A stretch of 64,000 nucleotides of DNA. Source: Pseudomonas oryzihabitans. GTDB lineage: Bacteria; Pseudomonadota; Gammaproteobacteria; Pseudomonadales; Pseudomonadaceae. The translations under genes and the position numbers were made by a program. The notes under the pieces are model-generated. The model worked only from the letters and a program-made list of their open reading frames with translations, was not told the origin of the DNA and did no database searches. This document shows, piece after piece, positions 27,329-35,651 of the stretch (its first letter is position 1; every line of letters begins with the position of its first letter). The stretch lies in contig NZ_CP013987.1 in assembly GCF_001518815.1 (NCBI RefSeq), forward strand, positions 4,770,357-4,834,356, in the 5' to 3' direction.

Positions 27329-28312
27329 ATGACCTCACCCTACCTGCACATCCTCTACACCGGCGGCACCATCGGCATGCAGGCGACCGCTGCCGGCCTG
27401 GCTCCGGCCGCCGGGTTCGAGGCGCGTATCGAAGCCCTGCTGGCCAGCCGTCCGGAACTGGGCGATCCGGCCTGGCGCCTGGAGGAACTGCTGCCGCTGA
27501 TCGACAGCGCCAACATGGCCCCCGCCGCCTGGGAGCGCATGGCCCAGGCCATCATCACCGCCGCCGCGGACCCGGCCTGTCGCGGCGTACTGGTACTGCA
27601 CGGTACCGATACCCTGGCCTACAGCGCCGCCGCCCTGGCCTTCCGCCTGCTGGGCCTGGCCATCCCGGTACTGCTGACCGGGTCCATGCTGCCGGCCGGC
27701 GTGCCGGACAGCGATGCCGATGGCAACCTGGCCGACAGCTTCGCCGCCTTCGCCGGCGGGCTGGCGCCGGGCGTCCAGGTGCAATTCCATGAAGAGCGTC
27801 TACCCGCCGCACGCTGCACCAAGCAGGCCAGCAGCGGCTGGAAGGCCTTCGTGGCAAGCGCACGGCCGCGCAGCGGCGACGCCTTGGTCGTCCCGCCTGC
27901 GGCCCTGCGCTTCGACCAGCCGCGCCAGGCGGTACGGGTAGCGGTGCTGCCGCTGTTTCCGGGGGTCGATGGCGCCACCCTGCGCGGTCTGGCGGGCAGC
28001 GGCGTGCAGGGGCTGGTACTGGAGTGCTACGGCAGTGGCACGGGGCCGGCCGACGACGCCGACTTCCTCGCCGCACTGGCCGAACTGCGCAATGCCGGGA
28101 TACCGGTGGTCGCCCTCAGTCAGGGTGCCCGCGGCACGGTAGAACTGGGCACCTACGCCGCCGGCAGCGGCCTGGCCGACGCCGGGGTGATCTCCGGCCG
28201 CGGCATGACTCGTGAAGCCGCTCTGGGCAAGCTGCACAGCCTGCTCGGCTGCGGCCTGGAGCGCGCGGCGGTGGCCGAGTGGATCGGGCGGAATCTGTGC
28301 GAGGAGCTGTAA
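27329..28312 (+). CDS. ansA: L-asparaginase, type I-like
   Basis: The 327-residue protein has both catalytic-threonine motifs of the family: HILYTGGTIGM at the N-terminus and VLHGTDTLAYSAAAL around residue 90, plus LLTGSMLPAG and the lysine segment KQASSGWKAF. It has no signal peptide, fitting the cytoplasmic type. It hydrolyses asparagine to aspartate and ammonia, substrate for the aspartase encoded earlier. The ATG at 27329 follows AGGAA; the longer frame from 27299 is rejected because it runs through a hairpin. The last 62 bases of the gene are duplicated downstream (see the repeat). Confidence 0.88.
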   Translation: MTSPYLHILYTGGTIGMQATAAGLAPAAGFEARIEALLASRPELGDPAWRLEELLPLIDSANMAPAAWERMAQAIITAAADPACRGVLVLHGTDTLAYSAAALAFRLLGLAIPVLLTGSMLPAGVPDSDADGNLADSFAAFAGGLAPGVQVQFHEERLPAARCTKQASSGWKAFVASARPRSGDALVVPPAALRFDQPRQAVRVAVLPLFPGVDGATLRGLAGSGVQGLVLECYGSGTGPADDADFLAALAELRNAGIPVVALSQGARGTVELGTYAAGSGLADAGVISGRGMTREAALGKLHSLLGCGLERAAVAEWIGRNLCEEL

Positions 28313-28334
28313 GCGTCGGCTAGGTGCCGGCTGC

Positions 28335-28370
28335 TCCCTCACCCCGGCCCTCTCCCAGGGGAGAGGGGGC
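28335..28370. repeat. REP-like palindrome, copy in first duplicated unit
   Basis: CCCTCACCCCGGCCCTCTCCC faces GGGGAGAGGGGGC. Same family as 11553-11591. Confidence 0.75.
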
Positions 28371-28431
28371 GTTTGGGTAGGCTGCGTACTGGCCCTGCGG
28401 CTGTCGATCCGACACCTCGGGAGCTTGAATA

Positions 28432-28527
28432 CGTAGGTTGGGCTGAGGCGACTCTTTCGCCGAAGCCCGACAGCGCGCGCTCGACCTGGGCCGCGTTGGG
28501 CTTCGCTCACGCTCAGCCCAACCTACG
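28432..28527. repeat. CGTAGGTTGGG palindrome, copy in first duplicated unit
   Basis: CGTAGGTTGGGCTGAG at the left end is exactly complementary to CTCAGCCCAACCTACG at the right end; the interior holds a second imperfect inverted repeat CGCCGAAGCCCGA/GTTGGGCTTCGC. Confidence 0.8.
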
Positions 28528-28532
28528 CCACC

Positions 28533-28594
28533 GCGGCCTGGATCGCGCGGCGGTGGCCGAGTGGATCGGGCGGAATCTGTGCGAGGAGCTGTAA
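28533..28594 (+). pseudogene. Orphan 3' fragment of ansA
   Basis: This copy encodes GLDRAAVAEWIGRNLCEEL and the stop at 28592-28594, against GLERAAVAEWIGRNLCEEL at the real gene end. It has no start or promoter of its own and is a by-product of the tandem duplication. Confidence 0.85.
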
Positions 28595-28616
28595 GCGTCG
28601 GCCAGGTGCCGGCTGC

Positions 28617-28652
28617 TCCCTCACCCCGGCCCTCTCCCAGGGGGAGAGGGGG
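28617..28652. repeat. REP-like palindrome, copy in second duplicated unit
   Basis: Same as 28335-28370, with one extra G in the loop region. Confidence 0.75.
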
Positions 28653-28714
28653 CGTTTGGGTAGGCTGCGTGCTGGCCCTGCGGCTGTCGATCCGACACCT
28701 CGGGGGCTTGAAGA

Positions 28715-28810
28715 CGTAGGTTGGGCTGAGGCGACTCTTTCGCCGAAGCCCGACAGCGCGCGCTCGACCTGGGCCGCGTTGGGCTCCGCTCACGCTCAGC
28801 CCAACCTACG
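28715..28810. repeat. CGTAGGTTGGG palindrome, copy in second duplicated unit
   Basis: Equivalent to 28432-28527, with one substitution in the right half (GGCTCCG). Confidence 0.8.
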
Positions 28811-28851
28811 CCTGACAACCTCAGGCACCCCGCACCAAACTCCCCCTGAGC

Positions 28852-28888
28852 GCCCCCTCTCCCTCCGGGAGAGGGTCGGGGTGAGGGC
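28852..28888. repeat. REP-like palindrome, inverted copy
   Basis: GCCCCCTCTCCC faces GGGAGAGGGTCGGGGTGAGGG, the reverse orientation of the element at 28617-28652. The two facing copies bracket the end of the duplicated zone. Confidence 0.75.
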
Positions 28889-28911
28889 TACCCCGGACGT
28901 CTGAACAACCC

Positions 28912-29814
28912 CTACAGCGCCTCGCGCCATAGGCTAACCGCCATCTCGGCCGAGGCACCCGGCGCTACGGTCAGGACATCGTCCATCACCCGGGCGGTCT
29001 CGATGCACAGCATGCCGGGCCAGGCGTCGTCGGCGAACTGGCTCAGGCGCGCGGCCTTGTCGATCCAGGGATTCCACAGCACGGCCGAATGGCTGTTGCG
29101 CGTCTCGACGAACAGTCGGCGCTGCCACTGCTGATCACGGATCGCCAGGCGCGCCGGCAGGCCGACGTAGACCCGATCGGTCTCGGCGGTGATGGTCGGC
29201 TCGCCGTTCTGCCGCTTGCGGGTCCAGCCGTCCAGGCAGTCGTAGTAATCGGCATTGGCCAGGCCTTCGATACCCACCTCGCGCACGTCGCTCACGGCGA
29301 AATAGGTGTGCAGCGCCTGGCTCAGCACCAGCGGGTGATCCTCGAGGTTGCGCACGCTCAGGGTCAGCTCCAGGCGTTCGCCCACGCTCAGGCTCAGGGT
29401 CAGCTCGGTGGCATGGGGCCAGCCCGGGGTAGTCTCGGCGGAGGTGCGGTGGTGGAAGTCCAGGCGCACCCGATCGGTGTCCACTTCAACGCCACCGGCC
29501 TGCCAGGCTACCTGACGGGCCAGGCCGTGGGCCGGGGCGTCCTCGGTGGTGGTGCACATGGCCTGGACCTCGGCCGGATTCTTCAGCAGGTCGCCGAACC
29601 AGGGCCAGCAGACCGGGATGCCGCCACGGATCGGCGTACCGGGCTCGAATACGGCTTCCGGGTTGCCCCAGACGATGTCCGGTTCGCCGTCGAAACCGTA
29701 GCGCAGCACATGGGCGCCCTGGCAGGCCACCAGGGCTTCGGCCTGACCGACGCGGATACGCCAGACGGGCAATTGGCCCAGTTGGATCTGTTCGACGAGG
29801 GGGGCAGCGGACAT
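28912..29814 (-). CDS. D-hexose-6-phosphate mutarotase (YeaD family)
   Basis: The 300-residue protein is an aldose-1-epimerase-fold enzyme: ACQGAHVLRYGFDGEPDIVWGN, GIPVCWPWFGDL, AHGLARQVAWQ with a catalytic His, and LRALHTYF-like LSQALHTYFAVSDV near the middle, then SHSAVLWNPWIDKA with the C-terminal glutamate region. It interconverts alpha and beta hexose 6-phosphates in the cytoplasm. Start at 29814 gives a complete N-terminus. It is divergent from the beta-lactamase gene. Confidence 0.85.
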   Translation of the reverse strand: MSAAPLVEQIQLGQLPVWRIRVGQAEALVACQGAHVLRYGFDGEPDIVWGNPEAVFEPGTPIRGGIPVCWPWFGDLLKNPAEVQAMCTTTEDAPAHGLARQVAWQAGGVEVDTDRVRLDFHHRTSAETTPGWPHATELTLSLSVGERLELTLSVRNLEDHPLVLSQALHTYFAVSDVREVGIEGLANADYYDCLDGWTRKRQNGEPTITAETDRVYVGLPARLAIRDQQWQRRLFVETRNSHSAVLWNPWIDKAARLSQFADDAWPGMLCIETARVMDDVLTVAPGASAEMAVSLWREAL

Positions 29815-29983
29815 GGGATGACTCCTGGAAAAGGTGAGAGGCGACTGTAGTCCAGTCGAGGACCGGGCTCCAGCCAGCCATGGACAGCGTCGGCGGCAAA
29901 ATCTTGCGGCGTTGCCCGGTTCTCATGTCCGCAGGCCAGGCTCGGCTAGACTCCAGGCCCCTTACCTCAGGAAATGTCTGGCC

Positions 29984-31144
29984 ATGTCGGGTATCCCTCG
30001 CGCTCACCGCTCTTGTGGCCTCCTCCTGGGGCTGGCATTGCCGATCCTCGCCCAGGCCGCGCCCAGCCTCGACGACGAGGTACGCACCGCCGCCCGCGCG
30101 GTAATGGCCGAGCAGGACGTCCCCGGCCTGGCGATAGGTGTCAGCGCGCCAGGGCTGCGCCGGCTCTACTACTTCGGCGTGGCCGACCGCCGCAGTAGCC
30201 AGCCGGTGGACGCCGCCACCCTGTTCGAGATTGGCTCCCTGAGCAAGACCTACACCGCCACCCTCGGCGCCTACGCGGCGGCGACCGGTCGCCTGCGGCT
30301 GGACGAGTCCGCCGCTCAGGTCCGTCCGGCCCTGGCCGGCAGCGCCATTGGCCAGGCCAGCCTGCTGCAACTGGCCACCTACAGCGCCGGCGGACTGCCC
30401 CTGCAGTTTCCCAACGCCATCACCACCGAAGCCCAGGCGACAGGCTTCTATCGCGACTTCCAGCCGCCCTTCCCCGCTGGCAGCCGCCGTCTCTATTCCA
30501 ATCCCAGTATCGGCCTGTTCGGCGCCCTGGCCGCCCAGCGCCTCGATGAACCCTTCGCCACCGCCCTGCAGCGCCACGTACTGAATCCCTTGGAGCTCGG
30601 TCACACCTATCTGCAGGTGCCGGCAGCGGCGCAGGACCATTACGCCTGGGGCCACGGCAAGAAAGGCGAGCCGCTGCGGGTCAATCCCGGCGTCTATGCC
30701 GAAGAGGCCTATGGCATCAAGACCACCGCCGGGGATCTGCTGGGTTTCATCGAGGCCAACCTGAATCCTGGCCGGCTGCCGGCACCTCTGGCCAAGGCGA
30801 TCACCACCACCCAGCAGGGCTACTACCGCAGCGGCCCCATGACCCAGGGCCTGGCGTGGGAGGCCTACCCCTATCCGCTACCCAAGACCCAGCTGCTGGC
30901 CGGCAATACCCCGGCGATGGCGCTGGAGCCGCAGCCGGTGGATTGGCAATGGCCACCGCTACCAGCGAGCGGCGCCCGGTTGCTGAACAAGACCGGCTCC
31001 ACCAACGGCTTCGGCGCCTATGCGCTGTTCATCCCGGAGCGCCAGCTCGGCCTGGTGATCCTGGCCAACCGCAACTACCCGAATTCCGCGCGGATCGAGG
31101 CGGCCTGGCGGATCTTGCAGAAGCTCGATGGCGGGGTGCCGTAA
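29984..31144 (+). CDS. ampC: Class C beta-lactamase (AmpC family)
   Basis: The 386-residue protein has a signal peptide (SCGLLLGLALPILAQAA) and the three class C motifs in order: SLSK with nucleophile Ser85, YSN at 171-173, and KTG at 336-338 in the segment NKTGSTNGFGAY. It also has EIGSLSKTYTA and LYSNPSIGLFG, typical of AmpC and not of DD-peptidases. It would hydrolyse beta-lactams in the periplasm. The ATG at 29984 starts the signal peptide; the upstream frame from 29834 is rejected. No ampR lies beside it, so inducible AmpR control, if any, must act from elsewhere. Confidence 0.9.
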   Translation: MSGIPRAHRSCGLLLGLALPILAQAAPSLDDEVRTAARAVMAEQDVPGLAIGVSAPGLRRLYYFGVADRRSSQPVDAATLFEIGSLSKTYTATLGAYAAATGRLRLDESAAQVRPALAGSAIGQASLLQLATYSAGGLPLQFPNAITTEAQATGFYRDFQPPFPAGSRRLYSNPSIGLFGALAAQRLDEPFATALQRHVLNPLELGHTYLQVPAAAQDHYAWGHGKKGEPLRVNPGVYAEEAYGIKTTAGDLLGFIEANLNPGRLPAPLAKAITTTQQGYYRSGPMTQGLAWEAYPYPLPKTQLLAGNTPAMALEPQPVDWQWPPLPASGARLLNKTGSTNGFGAYALFIPERQLGLVILANRNYPNSARIEAAWRILQKLDGGVP

Positions 31145-31154
31145 GCGAACCTGT

Positions 31155-31219
31155 TATCGCGGCCATGGGCCGCTCCTACAGAATCGTCGAGCCTGTAGGA
31201 GCGGCCCATGGCGGCGATA
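31155..31219. repeat. REP-like palindrome, well preserved
   Basis: TATCGCGGCCATGGGCCGC plus TCCTACAG forms a stem of about 27 bp with CTGTAGGAGCGGCCCATGG plus CGGCGATA across an 11-base loop, with one mismatch. Another copy is at 11622-11692. Confidence 0.85.
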
Positions 31220-31290
31220 GGCCGGAACGTCGTAGGAGTGGCCGCATCGGCGAACCGCCATGGCCATGATGGTTCTGAGCAACTATGCCT

Positions 31291-31325
31291 CGTAGGGTGG
31301 ATGACGGCGCAGCCTCATCCACGAA
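31291..31325. repeat. Small palindrome GTGGATGA ... TCATCCAC
   Basis: CGTAGGGTGGATGA (31291-31304) is mirrored by TCATCCACG (31315-31323). It is a third repeat type between the beta-lactamase and phosphate transporter genes; no gene is seen in 31145-31346. Confidence 0.6.
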
Positions 31326-31346
31326 TCCCCGCGTCAAACCGCAACC

Positions 31347-33017
31347 TCAAACCCCGCCCGACTCCTCGCGCCCCTCCACCGGCACCTCGTGCTCGGTGGC
31401 GTAGCCGGCGTCGGCCGCTTCCAGCACGCCGTGGGCGATGCTGCAGAACAGCGAATTGACCCGGCGCATGTCGCTGAGCAGGCCCAGGTGCAGGGAGCTG
31501 GTCTCGAAGCTCTCCACCACCTGCTGGTGCAGCCGCTCGACGTGGGCATGGGCATAGCGCCGCTCCAGCAGGCGGAAGCGCTGCTTGAGCCGACGCAGGC
31601 GGCGCGCCGCGTCCAGGTCGCCGGAGAGATAGACCGACAGGCACAGCTTGAGGCTGTCGACCAGCAACCGGTGCAGGGCGGTGAGTTCGTCCACGCCGGA
31701 GGCCGAGAAGGACCGCCGCGCAGCGATCTTCTTGCTCTCCACGTCACTGGCCATGCGCTCGATCAGGTCGGCGGCCTGCTCCAGGTTGATCGCCAGTTCG
31801 ATGGTCTCGGCCCAGCGCCGGCTGTCGCGCTCGTCGAGGTCGTCGCGCGGCATCCGCGCCAGGTACAGCTTGATCGCCGTGTAGAGGGCGTCGACATCGT
31901 CATCGAGGCGGCGCACCTCGCGGGCCAGCTGCTTGTCGCCCGCGTTGATCAGCACCAGCAGGTGCTGCAGCATCTGCTCGATGACGTCGCCCATGCGCAA
32001 CAGCTCGCGAGAGGCATTGGTCAGCGCCAGGGCCGGGGTATCCAGGGCGGCGGTGTCCAGGTGACGTGGCCGCAGAATGGTCTCGGCACTGTCCTTCGCC
32101 GGCAGCATGGCGGTGCAAAAGCGCGCCAGGGGGCCGGCCAGCGGTAGGAACAGCAGGCAGCGCACCAGGTTGTAGGCGACGTGGAAGCCGATCACCACCT
32201 CGGCGTCGTTGAAGTCATAGCCCTGCAGCCAGTCGGCCAGCAGACCGATCCAGGGCAGCACCAGGATGCAGCCGGCCAGCTTGAACAACAGGCTGCCCAC
32301 CGCCACCCGCCGCGCCTCGACGCCCTGCTTGGCGGCGCCCATCAGCGCCAGCACACCGCTGCCCAGGTTGGCGCCTACCACCAGGCACAGCGCCACCTTG
32401 AGCGAGATGACTCCCGAGCCGGCCAGGGTGGCGGTGAGCAGTACCGCCGCCAGGCTGGAATAGGAGACCATGGCGAAGACCGCGCCGGTCAGGGCGTCGA
32501 GCAACTGGTCGCCGGTCAGCGAAGAGAACAGCACCTTGACCCCGGCCGCATGGGTCATGGGCGACGCCGCTTCGACGATCAGCTGCAGCGCCAGGATGAT
32601 CAGGCCCAGGCCGATGGCGACCCGACCGAGCTGGCCGGCGCGGGTCTGCTTGCGGCCGAGAAAGAACACCACGCCAAGAAAGATCAGCAGCGGCGACAGC
32701 CAGGACAGGTCGAAGGTCAGCACCCGCGCCATCAGCGCGGTGCCCACGTCGGCGCCCAGCATGATGGCCAGCGCCGGGGTGAGCGGCACCAGGCCCTGAG
32801 CGACGAAGGAAGTCACCAGCAACGCGGTGGCGTTGCTGCTCTGCACCAGGGCGGTGACGGCGATACCGGAAAGAAAGGCCAGCGGCGTGCGCTGCATGCT
32901 GCGACTGAGCACCCGGCGCAGGCTGGCGCCGTATACCCGCAGGATGCCGGTACGGACGATATGGGTGCCCCAGACCAGCAGGGACACGGCGGATAGCAGA
33001 TTGAGCAGTGTCAGCAT
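31347..33017 (-). CDS. Na+/phosphate cotransporter family protein with C-terminal PhoU-like domain
   Basis: The 556-residue protein has two NptA/PNaS repeats rich in QSS-type motifs: VTALVQSSNATALLVTSF near residue 60 and AMVSYSSLAAVLLTATLAG in the second repeat, with many membrane helices up to about residue 320. The C-terminal 220 residues are helical and charged (LTNASRELLRMGDVIEQMLQ, LINLEQAADLIERM), resembling PhoU. It imports or exports phosphate with Na+. GGAGGG lies seven bases before the ATG at 33017; the longer frame has no support. Confidence 0.88.
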   Translation of the reverse strand: MLTLLNLLSAVSLLVWGTHIVRTGILRVYGASLRRVLSRSMQRTPLAFLSGIAVTALVQSSNATALLVTSFVAQGLVPLTPALAIMLGADVGTALMARVLTFDLSWLSPLLIFLGVVFFLGRKQTRAGQLGRVAIGLGLIILALQLIVEAASPMTHAAGVKVLFSSLTGDQLLDALTGAVFAMVSYSSLAAVLLTATLAGSGVISLKVALCLVVGANLGSGVLALMGAAKQGVEARRVAVGSLLFKLAGCILVLPWIGLLADWLQGYDFNDAEVVIGFHVAYNLVRCLLFLPLAGPLARFCTAMLPAKDSAETILRPRHLDTAALDTPALALTNASRELLRMGDVIEQMLQHLLVLINAGDKQLAREVRRLDDDVDALYTAIKLYLARMPRDDLDERDSRRWAETIELAINLEQAADLIERMASDVESKKIAARRSFSASGVDELTALHRLLVDSLKLCLSVYLSGDLDAARRLRRLKQRFRLLERRYAHAHVERLHQQVVESFETSSLHLGLLSDMRRVNSLFCSIAHGVLEAADAGYATEHEVPVEGREESGGV

Positions 33018-33096
33018 CGTGGCGCCCTCCCGGCGCGTGTCCAAGAGCTCCTGACGAGCTTGTCACAAAATCGTAATGACCGTTCTGCACAGACGC

Positions 33097-33129
33097 ACGA
33101 GCCCGAAGGCAGGGCACCTTCGGGCTCGT
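33097..33129 (-). terminator. Hairpin after the TerC gene
   Basis: ACGAGCCCGAAGG (33097-33109) and CCTTCGGGCTCGT (33117-33129) make a perfect 13-bp stem between the TerC gene end and the phosphate transporter start. No T-run follows on either strand, so it could be a terminator aided by the strong stem. Confidence 0.55.
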
Positions 33130-33181
33130 GGGGACTTGCTGGATTAGGCGGCGGAGACCCGGTCGGGTTCCGCCGCTGGGC

Positions 33182-33934
33182 TCAGATCTGCTCTTTGCGC
33201 AGCTTGACCGCTTCGCGGGCCTTGGCCTTGCCGCGCAGGCGGATGTTGATGGCTTCCACCGCCAGCGAGAAGGCCATGGCGAAGTAGACGTAGCCCTTGG
33301 GCACGTGGACCTCGAAGGCCTCGGCGATGAGCACGGTCCCGACCACGATCAGGAAGGACAGCGCCAGCATTTTCAGGCTCGGGTGCTTGTCGATGAAATT
33401 GCTGATGGCGCCGGCCGCCAGCATCATCACCAGCACCGCGACGATGATCGCCGCCACCATGACCGGTACGTGGCTGACCATGCCGACCGCGGTGATCACC
33501 GAATCCAGCGAGAAGACGATGTCGATGATGGCGATCTGGATGATGGTACCGATGAAGCCGCTGCCCTTCTTCTGGGGGGCGTCCTCGTCCTGCTCTTCCT
33601 CGCCTTCCAGGCCGTGGTAGATCTCGGCGCTGCTCTTCCACAGCAGGAACAGGCCGCCGAAGAAGAGGATGAGGTCACGCCCGGAGATGCCCTGGCCAAA
33701 GACGAAGAACAGGTCGGCGGTGAGGCGCATCACCCAGGTGATGGACAAGAGCAGCAGGATGCGGGTGACCATGGCTAGGGCCAGGCCGAAGAAGCGGGTC
33801 CGTGCCTGCATGTGCTTGGGCATGCGGCTGACCAGGATGGAGATCATGATGATGTTGTCGATGCCGAGGACGATCTCCAGGGCAGTCAGGGTAAAGAAGG
33901 CGACCCAGATTTCCGGGTTGGTCAGCCAGTCCAT
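33182..33934 (-). CDS. TerC family membrane protein
   Basis: The 250-residue protein has about seven hydrophobic helices and TerC signatures: TALEIVLGIDNIIMISILVSR, and FIGTIIQIAIIDIVFSLDSVITAVGM, which contain the conserved D-N and D-S pairs in membrane helices. TerC homologues (YgjT/Alx, YoaE, YkoY groups) are linked to tellurite and manganese export and to metalation of exported enzymes. A charged loop EGEEEQDEDAPQKK separates the two halves. AGAGGA precedes the ATG. I looked for a yybP-ykoY manganese riboswitch ahead of it and did not see one. Confidence 0.85.
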   Translation of the reverse strand: MDWLTNPEIWVAFFTLTALEIVLGIDNIIMISILVSRMPKHMQARTRFFGLALAMVTRILLLLSITWVMRLTADLFFVFGQGISGRDLILFFGGLFLLWKSSAEIYHGLEGEEEQDEDAPQKKGSGFIGTIIQIAIIDIVFSLDSVITAVGMVSHVPVMVAAIIVAVLVMMLAAGAISNFIDKHPSLKMLALSFLIVVGTVLIAEAFEVHVPKGYVYFAMAFSLAVEAINIRLRGKAKAREAVKLRKEQI

Positions 33935-33982
33935 TGCAAATCCTCTTTTAGCTGAGACGCGCTCGGGCGCGCGCTCCAATGG

Positions 33983-34011
33983 AAAAGGCGCGTCAGGCGA
34001 CGCGCCATTTT
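33983..34011 (-). terminator. Bidirectional terminator after the citrate transporter gene
   Basis: GGCGCGTC (33987-33994) pairs with GACGCGCC (33999-34006) around AGGC. On the minus strand the stem is followed by TTTTCC, 40 bases past the transporter stop; on the plus strand by ATTTTC. Confidence 0.8.
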
Positions 34012-34050
34012 CGAACAGCCGGCAAGGCTAGTCGTACATTTGGTAAAACT

Positions 34051-35385
34051 CTAGCGGCTGTACAGCGGAAACACACCCAGTAACAAAGCACCGCCCAGCA
34101 GGAACATGCAGGTCACGGTCGCCCATTTCAGGGTGAAGCGCTGATGGTCGCCGAACTCCACCTTGGCCAGGCCCACCAGCAGGTAGGTCGAGGGCACCAG
34201 GGGGCTGAGCAGGTGCACGGGCTGACCGACGATGGAGGCCCGGGCGATCTCCACCGGACTGATGCCATAGGCCGCGGCGGCCTCGGCCAGCACCGGCAGT
34301 ACGCCGAAGTAGAAGGCGTCATTGGAGATGAAGAAGGTGAACGGCAGGCTGACCAGGGCGGTGATCACCGCCATGTACGGACCCAGGGCGTCCGGGATTA
34401 TCGCCAGCAGGCCCTTGGACATGGCGTCGACCATACCGGTACCCGAAAGGATGCCGGTGAAGATGCCCGCGGCGAAGATCAACGAGACCACTGCCAGCAC
34501 GTTTTCGGCATGGGCGGCGATGCGCTGCTTCTGCATGTTCAGGCAACGGTAGTTGACGGTCATGGCGATGCCGAAGGCGATCATGAACAGCACCGGCATC
34601 GGCAGCACGCCAACGATCAGCGCGGCCATCAGCGCCAGGGTCAGCAGGCCGTTGAACCAGCGCAGGTGCGGGCGGCGGGCCTCGGCGCACTGGGAGACGG
34701 TGACGTCGGCGCCTTCGGTCTCGCCGATCTGCAGGATGCCCAGGCGCGCGCGCTCGCTGCGGCCATAGAGGTAGGCGAGGAAGAACAGCCAGGCGATCGC
34801 CAGCAGCATGGGCGCGATCATGGGCACGAAGACGTCGGCCGGATCCACGTGCAGGGCACTGGCGGCGCGGGCGGTCGGACCACCCCAGGGGGTCAGGTTC
34901 ATCACGCCACTGGAGAGCAGCATCAGGCAGGTCATGATCAGCGGATTCATGCCCAGGCGCTTGTACAGCGGGAACATGGCCGCCACGCAGATCATGTAGG
35001 TGGTCGAGCCGTCGCCATCCAGGGAGACCACCAGGGTCAGGAAGACGGTGCCCATGGCCACCTTGAGCGGATCGCCCTTGACCAGCTTGAGGATCCAGCG
35101 CACCGCCGGGTCGAACAGACCGGTGTCGATCATCACGGCGAAGTAGAGGATCGCGAACAGCAGCATCACGCCGGTGGGCGCCAGCTTGCGGATGCCGTCG
35201 AGCATCATCGGGCCGAGGGCGTCGAGCTTGACGCTGCCGAGGCTGGCGAATTCGCTGGACAGCGCCCAGGCCAGCACGGCGAAGGCGATGGGCACCATGG
35301 TCAGGGCGATCAGCGGAGACAGGCGCTTGGTCATGATCAGGTACATGAAGGTCATGACCATGGCGAAGCCGAGGAAAGTCAGCAT
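34051..35385 (-). CDS. CitMHS family metal-citrate:H+ symporter
   Basis: The 444-residue membrane protein has about 12 helices and CitMHS features: FLTLVVSLDGDGSTTYMICVAAMFPLYKRLGM, LTPWGGPTARAASALH, and PFTFFISNDAFYFGVLPVLAE. It takes up citrate complexed to Mg2+ or Ca2+ and similar divalent metals. The ATG at 35385 follows AGAGGTATTCCC; the longer frame overlaps nothing sensible. No two-component citrate sensor is nearby; the next gene upstream is a LysR regulator on the same strand, so regulation is not clear. Confidence 0.88.
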   Translation of the reverse strand: MLTFLGFAMVMTFMYLIMTKRLSPLIALTMVPIAFAVLAWALSSEFASLGSVKLDALGPMMLDGIRKLAPTGVMLLFAILYFAVMIDTGLFDPAVRWILKLVKGDPLKVAMGTVFLTLVVSLDGDGSTTYMICVAAMFPLYKRLGMNPLIMTCLMLLSSGVMNLTPWGGPTARAASALHVDPADVFVPMIAPMLLAIAWLFFLAYLYGRSERARLGILQIGETEGADVTVSQCAEARRPHLRWFNGLLTLALMAALIVGVLPMPVLFMIAFGIAMTVNYRCLNMQKQRIAAHAENVLAVVSLIFAAGIFTGILSGTGMVDAMSKGLLAIIPDALGPYMAVITALVSLPFTFFISNDAFYFGVLPVLAEAAAAYGISPVEIARASIVGQPVHLLSPLVPSTYLLVGLAKVEFGDHQRFTLKWATVTCMFLLGGALLLGVFPLYSR

Positions 35386-35583
35386 GGGAATACCTCTGAA
35401 TTTTCGCGAAGAGAAGGAGGGTTCAGCCGCGGCGCAGCGGCGCGGAGAGGGCGAAAATCCAGGGGAGACGGGCGCGCGGGGACGCCTGGAGGGACAGATA
35501 CGACATGGCAAGAATCCTGGTTATTTTTGTAGGCACGTCGCCCGCTCACGGGGGCGGGTCTTGAGCGGATCCTAAGAGGTCAA

Positions 35584-35611
35584 CCTTTCGCCAGCCTTGC
35601 GTGGCGAAAGG
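35584..35611. terminator. Hairpin between the LysR gene and the citrate transporter
   Basis: CCTTTCGCCA (35584-35593) and TGGCGAAAGG (35602-35611) form a perfect 10-bp stem 40 bases past the LysR stop. No T-run is present. The rest of 35386-35651 contains nothing that I can identify. Confidence 0.4.
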
Positions 35612-35651
35612 CGGATGTTGCGGGATGTCACGAAGCCGACACGGAGGGGTG

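Larger units (their letters stand above)
28251..28814 (+). repeat. Tandem duplication of about 282 bp including the 3' end of ansA
   Basis: The segment from 28251 reappears from 28533, about 97% identical by eye, with one inserted G in the second copy. Each unit holds the last 62 bases of ansA with its stop codon, a CCCTCACCCC...GGGAGAGGG palindrome, and a CGTAGGTTGGG...CCCAACCTACG element. A few single-base differences (for example TAGGTG/CAGGTG, GGCTTCG/GGCTCCG) show the copies have begun to diverge. It accounts for most of the 599-base gap after ansA. Confidence 0.9.

Noticed and set aside
28251..28814. A CRISPR array suggested by regular repeats
   Set aside because: The repeats are a 282-bp tandem duplication and palindromic elements; there are no short spacers between equal short repeats.
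33935..34050. A manganese riboswitch (yybP-ykoY type) ahead of the TerC gene
   Set aside because: The space contains only a terminator of the neighbouring gene; the conserved internal-loop sequence of that riboswitch is not seen.
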